From: an uncultured Lachnospiraceae bacterium
GTDB taxonomy: Bacteria > Bacillota > Clostridia > Lachnospirales > Lachnospiraceae
DNA length: 50,283 nucleotides
Reading direction: 5' to 3'
Assembly (NCBI GenBank): GCA_910588825.1
Contig: CAJURF010000020.1
Location: 1-50,283, forward strand
Shown here in pieces: positions 1 through 7,946 of the stretch (position 1 is its first letter; the number at the start of each line of letters is the position of its first letter). The notes beneath the pieces were generated by a model. The model saw only the letters and a program-made list of their open reading frames with translations, did no database searches and was not told where the DNA came from. The translations under genes were made by a program, and so were the position numbers.

Positions 1-35
1 ATTGTCACATTCGTCACATGTATGATAGTGTGTTT

Positions 36-57
36 CGCTGTTCAGTTATCAAAGTTC
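36..57 (-). promoter_or_regulatory. boxA-like rRNA leader motif
   Basis: Read on the minus strand this stretch is GAACTTTGATAACTGAACAG, close to the boxA/anti-termination and processing motif (CTTTGAAAACTGAACA-like) found just before 16S or 23S genes in Firmicutes. It lies downstream of a strong minus-strand promoter at 110-138. I infer that an rRNA operon begins beyond the left edge. No rRNA sequence itself is inside the window. Confidence 0.5.
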
Positions 58-109
58 ATTGTTTGTTGCAAAGTGTTGTGTTGTTTTTCTCGTTCAACAG
101 AACTCGTTT

Positions 110-138
110 ATAATATCATGTCTTGCTTCTGTTGTCAA
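110..138 (-). promoter_or_regulatory. Strong sigma-A promoter, probably of an rRNA operon
   Basis: On the minus strand TTGACA (138-133) is followed after exactly 17 bases by TATTAT (115-110). Transcription would start near 103 and run off the left edge through the boxA-like leader. The consensus -35 and ideal spacer are typical of stable-RNA promoters. Confidence 0.7.
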
Positions 139-208
139 CACCTTTTTTTACTTTTTTCAAAGTTTTTCGAATCATATTTTCAAGATTCATTATATAACTT
201 TGAAAAAA

Positions 209-297
209 CGGAGAAGGAGGGATTTGAACCCTCGCGCCGCTATAAACGACCTATACCCTTAGCAGGGGCACCTCTTCAGCCACTTGAGTACTTCTCC
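209..297 (-). tRNA. tRNA-Ser (anticodon GCU)
   Basis: The minus strand folds as a type II tRNA. The acceptor stem is GGAGAAG (297-291) with CTTCTCC (216-210), and the discriminator base is G. The anticodon stem TGCCC/GGGTA encloses the loop CTGCTAA, giving anticodon GCU, which reads AGC and AGU serine codons. The long variable arm is typical of serine tRNA, and the T-arm carries TTCAAAT. The 3' CCA is not encoded; a T-run follows. It lies about 50 bases downstream of its own consensus promoter (356-384). Confidence 0.96.
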
Positions 298-355
298 AAA
301 AATGCCTAAATCAGAAAAATTTTATTAAATTGTTGTGCTCAACAGCACGTTTAGT

Positions 356-384
356 AGTATACAAAAGATATAATCTCTTGTCAA
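356..384 (-). promoter_or_regulatory. Promoter of tRNA-Ser
   Basis: TTGACA (384-379), 17-base spacer, TATACT (361-356) on the minus strand. The expected start is near 349, giving a roughly 50-base 5' leader before the mature tRNA. Confidence 0.75.
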
Positions 385-512
385 CAGTTTTTTCCACTTT
401 TTTTCTTTTTCTGCAGATAATTTAAAAATAACACCGCACCGCCTGCTTTTTCTGACCTGCACACTCGAAAAAATATCCTGTGCAGTCTGCATCAGTTATT
501 TTCTGCAGCTCC

Positions 513-539
513 TAAGAGCGTGTTTAAAACACGCTCTTA
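513..539 (-). terminator. Perfect palindrome downstream of plsC
   Basis: A 27-base perfect palindrome (13-bp arms TAAGAGCGTGTTT/AAACACGCTCTTA around one base) lies 10 bases past the plsC stop. It can form a strong hairpin in either strand. There is no real T-run, so it may be a 3' end stabiliser rather than a classical intrinsic terminator of the gyrBA-plsC unit. Confidence 0.5.
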
Positions 540-548
540 TCCTCTAAA

Positions 549-1256
549 TTATTCATATTCAGCTATCACATTTCCAATTCTCTTTTTCACTTCAGATGCA
601 ATCTCCACTGATTTCATATTTCCATATTCCTCATAATTAATAGGCTTTAGAAAATGCACCTGTACTGTCAGCGGTTTTATAGAATTGGTGTCAAAGGATT
701 TATAAGAATCAATCAGCGCTATCGGCACAATGGGGCACCTGGCCTTTATGGCAGCTTTAAAGCTTCCCCCCTTGAATTCCAAAAGCTGATTATCTCTGCT
801 TCTCGTACCCTCTGCGAAAATCAGAAAATTCCGTCCTTGTGCTGCTTCTTTGGATACGGTCATGATTACTTTCATCGCCTGTTTTACATCATCTCTATCC
901 AGAGCATAAGCTTTCATACAGGCGAATACCTGTTTTAAAAAAGGGATGTCCGCAACCTCTTTTTTCATAACTACTGTAAATGGACGCGGGCACGCCTCAA
1001 TAATGGCCAGTACATCATATAAACCCTGATGATTGGGATAAAAAATAAACCCGTCTTTTTCCGGTATATTTTCCCTCCCATGGACATCAATTTTTATCTT
1101 CCCGCCCCAGTTTGCCCTTGCATCAATATATTTCAGGAGGGCATATCTTTGTTCTGCTGTATATTTATCCACATGAGAGGCATAATAACAGAGTTTTATC
1201 CATCCATACGGGACAAAAAGAAGATTACGAATTACCATCATCAGGATTCTCTTCAT
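549..1256 (-). CDS. plsC: 1-acyl-sn-glycerol-3-phosphate acyltransferase
   Basis: A membrane-associated acyltransferase of the PlsC/LPLAT family, about 235 residues, which would acylate lysophosphatidic acid to phosphatidic acid in phospholipid synthesis. Visible motifs are the catalytic NHQGLYD (NHxxxxD) around residue 77 and the substrate-binding EGTRSR near residue 150; the N-terminus is hydrophobic. The frame opens at 1262, but AGGAGG at 1270-1265 is only 2 bases from that ATG and 8 bases from the ATG at 1256, so I place the start at 1256. The first codons overlap the 3' end of gyrA (stop at 1225), so translation is probably coupled. It is the last gene of the gyrB-gyrA-plsC unit. The family call is firm; the exact acyl donor is not visible. 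Confidence 0.9.
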   Translation of the reverse strand: MKRILMMVIRNLLFVPYGWIKLCYYASHVDKYTAEQRYALLKYIDARANWGGKIKIDVHGRENIPEKDGFIFYPNHQGLYDVLAIIEACPRPFTVVMKKEVADIPFLKQVFACMKAYALDRDDVKQAMKVIMTVSKEAAQGRNFLIFAEGTRSRDNQLLEFKGGSFKAAIKARCPIVPIALIDSYKSFDTNSIKPLTVQVHFLKPINYEEYGNMKSVEIASEVKKRIGNVIAEYE

Positions 1257-3723
1257 CTTCATCCCCTCCTAAACTATTATCATCTATATCTTCCACTTTG
1301 GCGACTCCAGCAATTATCACACCCTCATCCAGCTCCATCAGCTTCACACCGGAGGTGATCCTGCCTGTAACTGATATATTTAGGCAATGAAGGCGGATAA
1401 TGATGCCTTCTGTTGTAATCAGCATAATCTCATCATCTTCATCAACTGCCTTTGCGCCCAGTACATTCCCTGTTTTTTCAGTGATTTTATAACATTTTAC
1501 ACCTTTTCCTCCCCGGTTCTGACAATTAAATTCATTCATCAGAGTACGTTTTCCCATACCCTTTTCTGAAACAATAAGCAGATACTGCCCATGAGAATGA
1601 ATCTGCATAGCCTGAACGGTATCGCCGTCTATGAGGTTCATGCCACGCACACCCATAGAGACTCTTCCTGTACTTCTTACATCTTTTTCGTTAAAACAAA
1701 TACACTGGCCGAATTTTGTCACCAGAAGGATTTCTTCCGCACCTTCTGTACATTTTACTTCAATGAGTTCGTCCTCATCTTTCAGCACAATGGCTGCCAG
1801 ACCGATCTTTCTCACATGCTCGTATTCACTAATAGGCGTTCTCTTGACCAGGCCCTTTTTCGTGGCCATCATCAGATATCTGCCTGATTCCTGTTCCCCA
1901 AAGGGAATGACTGCTGTAATTTTTTCCTCCGGCACCAGCTGGAGCAGATTTACAATGGCTGTTCCACGGGAATTTCTTCCGGATTCAGGAATTTCATAGG
2001 TTTTCAGACGATAGACTTTACCCATGTTTGTAAAAAACATCAGATAATGATGAGTGGTGGTCATTAGAATATCCTTTATAAAATCATCTTCTAAAGTCTG
2101 CATCCCTTTAATACCCTTGCCGCCCCGGTTCTGACTGTGGAAATTATCTACAGTCATTCGTTTAATATACCCTAGATTGGTCATGGCTATTACAGTACTT
2201 TCTAAAGGAATCAGATCCTCCACGGAGAAATCATCCGCATCAAATCCAATACTTGTCCTTCTGTCATCTCCAAATTTATCATCAATCTCCAGTATTTCTT
2301 CCCTGACTACACCAAGAAGCAGATTACGGTCAGCTAAAATTGCCTCGTATTCATGTATCTTTTCCATCAATTCCTTGTATTCGGCCTCTAACTTTTCTCC
2401 CTCTAATCCGGTCAAAGCCCGCAGACGCATATCAACAATAGCCTGGGCCTGGGTATCGCTCAGTTCAAATCTCTGAATCAACCCCTCCTTTGCGTCTGCT
2501 GTAGTTCTGGAACTGCGGATAATTTGAATCACCTCATCAATATGATCCAGCGCTTTCAGCAATCCTTCCAGAATATGTGCCCTCTCCTGGGCTTTATTTA
2601 ATTCATATTTTGTTCTTCTTGTGACCACATCTTCCTGATGAGACAGATAAGCTTTCAGCATATCCAGCAGATTCATCACTTTTGGCTCATTATTTACCAG
2701 AGCCAGCATGATCACTCCGTACGTATCCTGAAGCTGCGTATGTTTAAATAAATGGTTCAATACCACATTGGCATTCACATCCCTCCGCAGCTCTATACAG
2801 ATGCGCATACCTTCCCTGTTAGACTGGTCACTGAGTTCCGTAATGCCGTCAATCCTCTTATCCCGCACCAGGTCGGCAATTTTTTCAATCAGCCGTGCTT
2901 TGTTCACCATATAGGGCAGTTCTGTCACAATAATCCGGCTTTTTCCATTTGCCATGGTCTCAATATCTGTGACAGCCCTCACCTTGATTTTTCCACGGCC
3001 TGTGCGGTAGGCTTCTTCGATTCCCCTGGTTCCCAGAATCGTAGCTCCAGTGGGAAAATCCGGCCCTTTTACCACTTCCAGAATTTCTTCCAGTTCTGTA
3101 TCTCTATCATTTTCTACGATGTTATCAATAATCCGCACAACTGCATGAATGACCTCCCTGAGATTATGTGGAGGGATATTTGTAGCCATTCCCACAGCAA
3201 TGCCGGAAGTACCATTTACCAGAAGATTGGGATAACGGGAAGGAAGTACAACCGGCTCCCGTTCTGTCTCATCAAAGTTGGGTGCAAAGTCCACCGTATT
3301 CTTATTGATGTCCGCCAGCATCTTCATGGATATTTTGCTGAGACGTGCCTCTGTATACCTCATGGCCGCCGCACCGTCCCCATCCACGGACCCAAAATTC
3401 CCATGTCCATCCACGAGAGGGTACCTGGTTGACCATTCCTGAGCCATATTGACCAGTGCTCCATAAATGGAACTATCTCCGTGGGGATGATATTTACCCA
3501 TTGTATCACCCACAATACGGGCGCATTTTCTATGGGGTTTATCCGGTCCGTTGTTCAACTCTATCATTGAATACAATACTCTGCGCTGCACAGGCTTCAG
3601 CCCATCCCGCACATCCGGCAGGGCACGGGCTGCTATTACGCTCATAGCATAATCAATATAGGATGTCTCCATGGTCTTTTTCAGATCCACATCATGGATT
3701 TTATCAAAAATATTTGCTTCCAC
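1225..3723 (-). CDS. gyrA: DNA gyrase subunit A
   Basis: The breakage-reunion subunit of gyrase, which with GyrB introduces negative supercoils using ATP. About 832 residues, the normal length. The N-terminal topoisomerase IV/GyrA domain contains HPHGDSS and the catalytic tyrosine in AAMRYTE (about residue 123). The C-terminal beta-pinwheel blades include a GyrA-box-like QNRGGKG, occurring twice, and the tail is acidic. The frame is open to 3759, but no ribosome site fits the upstream ATGs. GGAGG at 3733-3729 lies 5 bases before a GTG at 3723, giving an N-terminus MEANIFDKIHDVD that fits the family; ATG 3735 is the alternative. gyrB ends 36 bases upstream, so the two are co-transcribed. The position matching E. 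coli Asp87 is Gly here (see findings). Confidence 0.97.
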   Translation of the reverse strand: MEANIFDKIHDVDLKKTMETSYIDYAMSVIAARALPDVRDGLKPVQRRVLYSMIELNNGPDKPHRKCARIVGDTMGKYHPHGDSSIYGALVNMAQEWSTRYPLVDGHGNFGSVDGDGAAAMRYTEARLSKISMKMLADINKNTVDFAPNFDETEREPVVLPSRYPNLLVNGTSGIAVGMATNIPPHNLREVIHAVVRIIDNIVENDRDTELEEILEVVKGPDFPTGATILGTRGIEEAYRTGRGKIKVRAVTDIETMANGKSRIIVTELPYMVNKARLIEKIADLVRDKRIDGITELSDQSNREGMRICIELRRDVNANVVLNHLFKHTQLQDTYGVIMLALVNNEPKVMNLLDMLKAYLSHQEDVVTRRTKYELNKAQERAHILEGLLKALDHIDEVIQIIRSSRTTADAKEGLIQRFELSDTQAQAIVDMRLRALTGLEGEKLEAEYKELMEKIHEYEAILADRNLLLGVVREEILEIDDKFGDDRRTSIGFDADDFSVEDLIPLESTVIAMTNLGYIKRMTVDNFHSQNRGGKGIKGMQTLEDDFIKDILMTTTHHYLMFFTNMGKVYRLKTYEIPESGRNSRGTAIVNLLQLVPEEKITAVIPFGEQESGRYLMMATKKGLVKRTPISEYEHVRKIGLAAIVLKDEDELIEVKCTEGAEEILLVTKFGQCICFNEKDVRSTGRVSMGVRGMNLIDGDTVQAMQIHSHGQYLLIVSEKGMGKRTLMNEFNCQNRGGKGVKCYKITEKTGNVLGAKAVDEDDEIMLITTEGIIIRLHCLNISVTGRITSGVKLMELDEGVIIAGVAKVEDIDDNSLGGDEDEENPDDGNS

Positions 3724-3759
3724 GTCTTCCTCCATCCTGTCAAAAAAACAAAAATCCAA

Positions 3760-5673
3760 CTAAATATCCAGATTCTTCACAAATCTGGCATTTTCCTCGA
3801 TAAACTCCTTACGGGGTTCTACCTTATCTCCCATCAGGGTTGTAAATGTAAGATCAATCTCTGTAGACCTTTCTTCATCCATCGTTACACGGAGAAGAAT
3901 CCTCTGTTCCGGGTCCATAGTCGTTTCCCACAGCTGGTCCGCATCCATTTCCCCCAGTCCTTTATATCTCTGAATCTTGTTGTTATCCCTTCCAATATCT
4001 TCCAGTATTTTTTTCAATTCTTCATCGTTGTATGCATACCAGACTTTCTGGGCCTTTTCAATTTTGTATAAGGGCGGCTGCGCCAGATACACATACCCCT
4101 GTTTAATCAGCTCCGGCATAAACCTGTATAAAAAGGTGAGCAGAAGGGTAGCGATATGGGCGCCGTCCACATCGGCATCTGTCATAATGATGATTTTATG
4201 ATACCTTAGTTTTGTAATATCGAAATCATCATGAATCCCAGTGCCAAAAGCGGTGATCATCGCTTTGATTTCTTTATTTGCGTAAATTTTATCTAAACGG
4301 GCTTTTTCCACATTCAATATTTTCCCCCGCAGTGGGAGAATTGCCTGTGTAGCCCGGCTTCTCGCTGTTTTTGCAGAACCTCCGGCGGAGTCCCCCTCCA
4401 CAATATAGATTTCACAGTTTTCTGGATTTTTGTCAGAACAGTCTGCCAGCTTTCCCGGCAGCGACATACCGTCCAGGGCCGATTTTCTCCTGGTTAGATC
4501 TCTGGCTTTTCTGGCCGCATCTCTGGCCCGTTGAGCCAGCACAGACTTCTCAATGACAGTTCTCGCCACAGAAGGATTCTGCTCCAGGAACAATGACAAC
4601 TGTCTGCTGACAATACTGTCAACTGCACCCCGAGCCTCACTATTACCAAGTTTCTGCTTTGTCTGTCCCTCAAATTGCGGGTTTTCAATTTTAACACTGA
4701 CAATTGCTGTCAGACCTTCACGAATGTCCTCTCCGGAGAGATTTTCCTCATTGTCTTTTAACAATTTATTTTTCCGGGCATAGTCATTCAAAGTCTTAGT
4801 CAGCGCATTCCGAAACCCCATAATATGAGTGCCGCCCTCAGGTGTATTGATATTATTCACAAACCCATACGTATTCTCTGTGAAGGAATCATTGTGCTGC
4901 ATAGCAGCTTCCACCCAGATTCCATCCCTTTCCCCTTCACAGTAGATCACTTCCGGGTATAGCTCTGTCTTACTTTTATTCAGATAAGTGACAAATTCTT
5001 TGATTCCGCCTTCGTATAAAAAATCGGATTCTATGCTCTCCTCAGGCCTTTCATCTCTCAATGAAATATTCAGACCTTTGGTGAGAAATGCCATTTCCCT
5101 GAGTCTCTGTTTCAATATAGCAAAATCAAAAATAGTGTCTTCAAAAATCTCCTTATCCGGCAGGAAATCAACTTGTGTGCCTGTCAATGCCTCATCGCAG
5201 TCACCTACAATCTCAAGTTTACTGATCACATGACCTCTCTCAAAACGTTGTCTGTATATCTTTCCTTTTTTGTAAATGGTGACTTCCAGCCATTGAGAGA
5301 GGGCATTTACAACAGATGCACCTACTCCGTGGAGTCCTCCGGATACTTTATATCCTCCGCCGCCGAACTTTCCCCCTGCGTGGAGAATCGTAAAAACCAC
5401 TTCCACTGCCGGTATGCCGGCTTTATGATTGATTCCTACTGGAATCCCCCGGCCATTATCCCGCACAGTAATGGAATTGTCCTGATTAATTATAACTTTT
5501 ATGGTGTCACAGTATCCAGCCAATGCCTCATCCACGGAATTATCCACAATCTCATATACCAGATGATGAAGTCCCCGGCTGGAAGTACTTCCAATATACA
5601 TGCCTGGCCTTTTCCTGACAGCCTCCAGGCCCTCTAATATTTGAATTTGATCTGCTCCGTATTCTGTACCCAT
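3760..5673 (-). CDS. gyrB: DNA gyrase subunit B
   Basis: The ATPase/TOPRIM subunit of gyrase, 637 residues, a normal clostridial length. The GHKL ATPase domain shows VDNSVDEALAGYCD and the glycine loops GGKFGGGGYKVSGGLHGVG. The TOPRIM domain shows EGDSAGGSAK and DADVDGAHI, and the C-terminus has the conserved QRYKGLGEMD segment. The frame extends up to 5811, but AGGAGGG at 5685-5679 sits 6 bases before the ATG at 5673, and the protein from there (MGTEYGADQIQILEGLEAVRKRPGMYIGS region) matches the family start. The upstream 46 codons are therefore leader. A promoter at 5820-5848 drives gyrB-gyrA-plsC. It is unlinked from recF, unlike in most Firmicutes. Confidence 0.97.
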   Translation of the reverse strand: MGTEYGADQIQILEGLEAVRKRPGMYIGSTSSRGLHHLVYEIVDNSVDEALAGYCDTIKVIINQDNSITVRDNGRGIPVGINHKAGIPAVEVVFTILHAGGKFGGGGYKVSGGLHGVGASVVNALSQWLEVTIYKKGKIYRQRFERGHVISKLEIVGDCDEALTGTQVDFLPDKEIFEDTIFDFAILKQRLREMAFLTKGLNISLRDERPEESIESDFLYEGGIKEFVTYLNKSKTELYPEVIYCEGERDGIWVEAAMQHNDSFTENTYGFVNNINTPEGGTHIMGFRNALTKTLNDYARKNKLLKDNEENLSGEDIREGLTAIVSVKIENPQFEGQTKQKLGNSEARGAVDSIVSRQLSLFLEQNPSVARTVIEKSVLAQRARDAARKARDLTRRKSALDGMSLPGKLADCSDKNPENCEIYIVEGDSAGGSAKTARSRATQAILPLRGKILNVEKARLDKIYANKEIKAMITAFGTGIHDDFDITKLRYHKIIIMTDADVDGAHIATLLLTFLYRFMPELIKQGYVYLAQPPLYKIEKAQKVWYAYNDEELKKILEDIGRDNNKIQRYKGLGEMDADQLWETTMDPEQRILLRVTMDEERSTEIDLTFTTLMGDKVEPRKEFIEENARFVKNLDI

Positions 5674-5811
5674 TCTTGCCCTCCTGTTATTTGAGTGTTT
5701 CCATTTTCTTCCAAACATAGACATCATGCAGCTGTAAAGGTACTGAGCAGTCAGGAACTGTAAATCATTGGGCAGTTCCTCACAGCATGATAATATGGCA
5801 TAACAAGCCAT
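5674..5811 (-). promoter_or_regulatory. gyrB untranslated leader with hairpin
   Basis: About 140 bases separate the predicted transcription start (about 5813) from the gyrB start codon. The leader stays open in frame, which could mislead gene callers, but it carries no ribosome site. Inside it GGAACTG and CAGTTCC, separated by 13 bases, can form a 7-bp stem. Gyrase genes are often supercoiling- or leader-controlled, but a regulatory role here is only inferred. Confidence 0.4.
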
Positions 5812-5819
5812 ACTATCGT

Positions 5820-5848
5820 ATTATACCATAAATTTTCCTTTTTTCCAA
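5820..5848 (-). promoter_or_regulatory. Promoter of gyrB-gyrA-plsC
   Basis: TTGGAA (5848-5843), 17-base spacer, TATAAT (5825-5820) on the minus strand. An extended TGG lies just before the -10. It sits directly after the terminator of the preceding gene, marking the start of a separate transcription unit. Confidence 0.7.
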
Positions 5849-5891
5849 GTATTGAGTTCTATTCTCAACTGATTTTGATTATACCTGCAAA

Positions 5892-5930
5892 AAGGAAGTA
5901 CTTTCACAAATTTTGCAAAAGTACTTCCTT
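5892..5930 (-). terminator. Bidirectional intrinsic terminator
   Basis: AAGGAAGTACTTT and AAAAGTACTTCCTT form a long stem, with T-runs on both sides. It begins within a few bases of the stop codon of the minus-strand gene ending at 5935 and separates the metK-maf-membrane-protein unit from gyrBA. Confidence 0.75.
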
Positions 5931-5934
5931 TTTT

Positions 5935-7332
5935 TCACGGATTTCCGCTTATTACCACGGTGCTGTCCATCAATTCGTCCTCATTGGTCTCATCATTTTT
6001 ATACGGCTTCTGCTGTTCAACACCAGCCAGAATATCAACTCCTGAAACCAATGTTCTCTCACCTGTGGCCTCATCATGTTTGTAAATCGTATCCCCTTCA
6101 CAGGAAACAAAATAGCTGCCTCCATAGAGCAGGGTATCATCCGGACCTTCTTCATAAGCCCGCACATTATAAAATTCAATTCCGTGCAGAATTGTTTTTC
6201 CCTGAATCGGTGTCATCTCATAGTGGTCCATGGATTTAGGAAGCTGAAGCTGTGCATCTGTCATCCCCTCCAGTTTATCCACCGCACTGGACATAGTGAC
6301 CGTTTTGACCGGCTCTTCCTCCGGTTCCGGCGGAATCAGGTCATCCACTTCTCCATTGGCTGTGGAAAGCCGCAATCTGTAACTATCCTGGGTATAATCC
6401 ATACGGATACGCTTAATTTCAGACGGATCTCCTTCTTCCACATCATCCTTATTATCTACAGCCGCTATATAATACCCCTGCTCAGGAGGGACAAATTCCG
6501 GTTCTTCATCTTCCCCTTCTTCTGACTTCTGTCCGCTGTCGTCACTTTTACTGTCTTCGCTTTCACTGTCTTTACTTTCCTCTTCTGTATCCTCAGCTTG
6601 AACAGGCTCTCGGGGAATCTCACCTTCAGACCCTTTTGGATATGTAAGTATTTTAAATTCTTTCTCCTGAAGCAGATAGGTCATATATTTTTCTGCTTCT
6701 GCCACGCCGTCGCCTGGTGTAATATACGTGAGATGCTGGTCTGTCAGCAGTTTCACTTCTACCTCATCAAGCTCAGGGTCTTCACTCTCAGTCTTTTCAT
6801 CCTCTTTTTTCTCAGATGACTCTGATGTTTCTTCAGAATTTTCTGAAACTTCGTTTTTCTCTTCTTCCTCTTTTGGCTCCTCTGTGGCTTCTTGTGCTGT
6901 TAAGTCCACAGGTCCCTGATATCCGCCTTTTATCTCTCTGTCGCCGATTTTAGAACGAATGGATTCAATGCCGTCTCCCTCTTTAAAAAAGTACATGGGT
7001 CCGTACATCTCATCGGCTTCCTTTTCCTTTTGTTTATTCATCATCACAAAGGCCACTCCTCCGCCAATAATCACTACTACCAGAAGGAGAATGACAAGAA
7101 TCAGCGGATTCATTGGTTTCTTGTCTTTCTTTGGCTTAGGTTTTTTCGGCGGTTTTGGTTTCTTTGGCGGCTTTGGCTTCTTTTCTCTTTTCGGTTTCTT
7201 TTCTTTGGGCTGTTTCGGTTCTTTCGGCTTCTTTTCCTTTTTTGCTTTCTTCTCTTTCTTTTCTTTTCTCGGCTTTTTCGGCTTTTTTACTTTCGGTTCT
7301 TCCGAATCCGAGTCCTTCTTTTTCCCAAACAT
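5935..7332 (-). CDS. Charge-polarised single-pass membrane protein
   Basis: A 465-residue protein of unknown function. Residues 1-73 are almost only Lys, Pro, Glu and Arg, with repeated PKKPKPPKK-like units and strongly positive charge. One transmembrane helix follows (about residues 75-98, NPLILVILLLVVVIIGGG). The rest, expected outside the cell, is highly acidic with Glu/Ser/Asp-rich linkers (about 150-210 and 240-290) between more ordinary folded-looking segments, and no Cys-rich or enzymatic motif I recognise. GGAGG at 7343-7339 sets the ATG at 7332; an in-frame ATG at 7356 lacks a ribosome site. It follows maf and precedes a terminator, so it is probably last in metK-maf-x. Orientation N-in/C-out follows the positive-inside rule. 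A structural, envelope or nucleoid-tethering role is only a guess. Confidence 0.8.
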   Translation of the reverse strand: MFGKKKDSDSEEPKVKKPKKPRKEKKEKKAKKEKKPKEPKQPKEKKPKREKKPKPPKKPKPPKKPKPKKDKKPMNPLILVILLLVVVIIGGGVAFVMMNKQKEKEADEMYGPMYFFKEGDGIESIRSKIGDREIKGGYQGPVDLTAQEATEEPKEEEEKNEVSENSEETSESSEKKEDEKTESEDPELDEVEVKLLTDQHLTYITPGDGVAEAEKYMTYLLQEKEFKILTYPKGSEGEIPREPVQAEDTEEESKDSESEDSKSDDSGQKSEEGEDEEPEFVPPEQGYYIAAVDNKDDVEEGDPSEIKRIRMDYTQDSYRLRLSTANGEVDDLIPPEPEEEPVKTVTMSSAVDKLEGMTDAQLQLPKSMDHYEMTPIQGKTILHGIEFYNVRAYEEGPDDTLLYGGSYFVSCEGDTIYKHDEATGERTLVSGVDILAGVEQQKPYKNDETNEDELMDSTVVISGNP

Positions 7333-7370
7333 TACTGTCCTCCACACTTTTTTCATCCATACAGAGGCTT

Positions 7371-7946
7371 TTATTCAAATTCTTCTTTCAGAATTTCCTG
7401 ATAAATTCTGGAAACAGGCAACCCTACCACATTGTTATAATCACCCTGAATGCACTGGATATATTTTGCAAAAATACCCTGAATCCCATAAGCACCTGCT
7501 TTATCCATCGGTTCAAGGGTATCTGCATATGTTTCTATTTCCCACATTTCCATTTTATAAATGGTTACTTTTGTTTCTTCTGCAAAAAGAATCTCCTGAA
7601 TCTCTTTTCCCTGCTTTTTTACCGCACAGACGCCTGTAAACACACTATGGGTATTCCCCTGCAGGGAAGACAGCATAGAAACTGCTTCCTCCCTGTCACC
7701 AGGCTTCCCCATGATCCGGCCTTCAAACACCACAACTGTGTCTGCACCCAGAATACACCCATCATTCCTGACTTGCTCTGCCACGTAATAAGCCTTTCGG
7801 CGTGCCAGCTCTTTCACTGTCTGAACAGGTGTTTCTCCCTGACTCTGCTCATCCACATCTGCGGGAACCACCTGAAACTTTAGTCCAATCTGTCTCAGCA
7901 GCTCCTGTCTGCGGGGCGAAGCGGATGCCAATATCAACGGTATCAT
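7371..7946 (-). CDS. maf: Maf family nucleotide pyrophosphatase
   Basis: A 191-residue Maf/HAM1-fold house-cleaning enzyme that hydrolyses non-canonical or excess nucleoside triphosphates to monophosphate and pyrophosphate. The signature LASASPRRQELL is at the N-terminus, GADTVVV contains the catalytic Asp, and KAGAYGIQG is typical of the dTTP/UTP-type Maf branch. Its ATG overlaps the metK stop (TAATG, one shared base), so translation is coupled. In other Firmicutes maf lies near cell-shape genes. The substrate class is inferred from the AYGIQG motif. Confidence 0.92.
   Translation of the reverse strand: MIPLILASASPRRQELLRQIGLKFQVVPADVDEQSQGETPVQTVKELARRKAYYVAEQVRNDGCILGADTVVVFEGRIMGKPGDREEAVSMLSSLQGNTHSVFTGVCAVKKQGKEIQEILFAEETKVTIYKMEMWEIETYADTLEPMDKAGAYGIQGIFAKYIQCIQGDYNNVVGLPVSRIYQEILKEEFE

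Noticed and set aside
7030..7401. Aromatic, low-complexity open frames on the plus strand (Phe/Arg-rich)
   Set aside because: They are the antisense of the Lys/Pro-rich codons of the membrane protein; no ribosome site and implausible composition.
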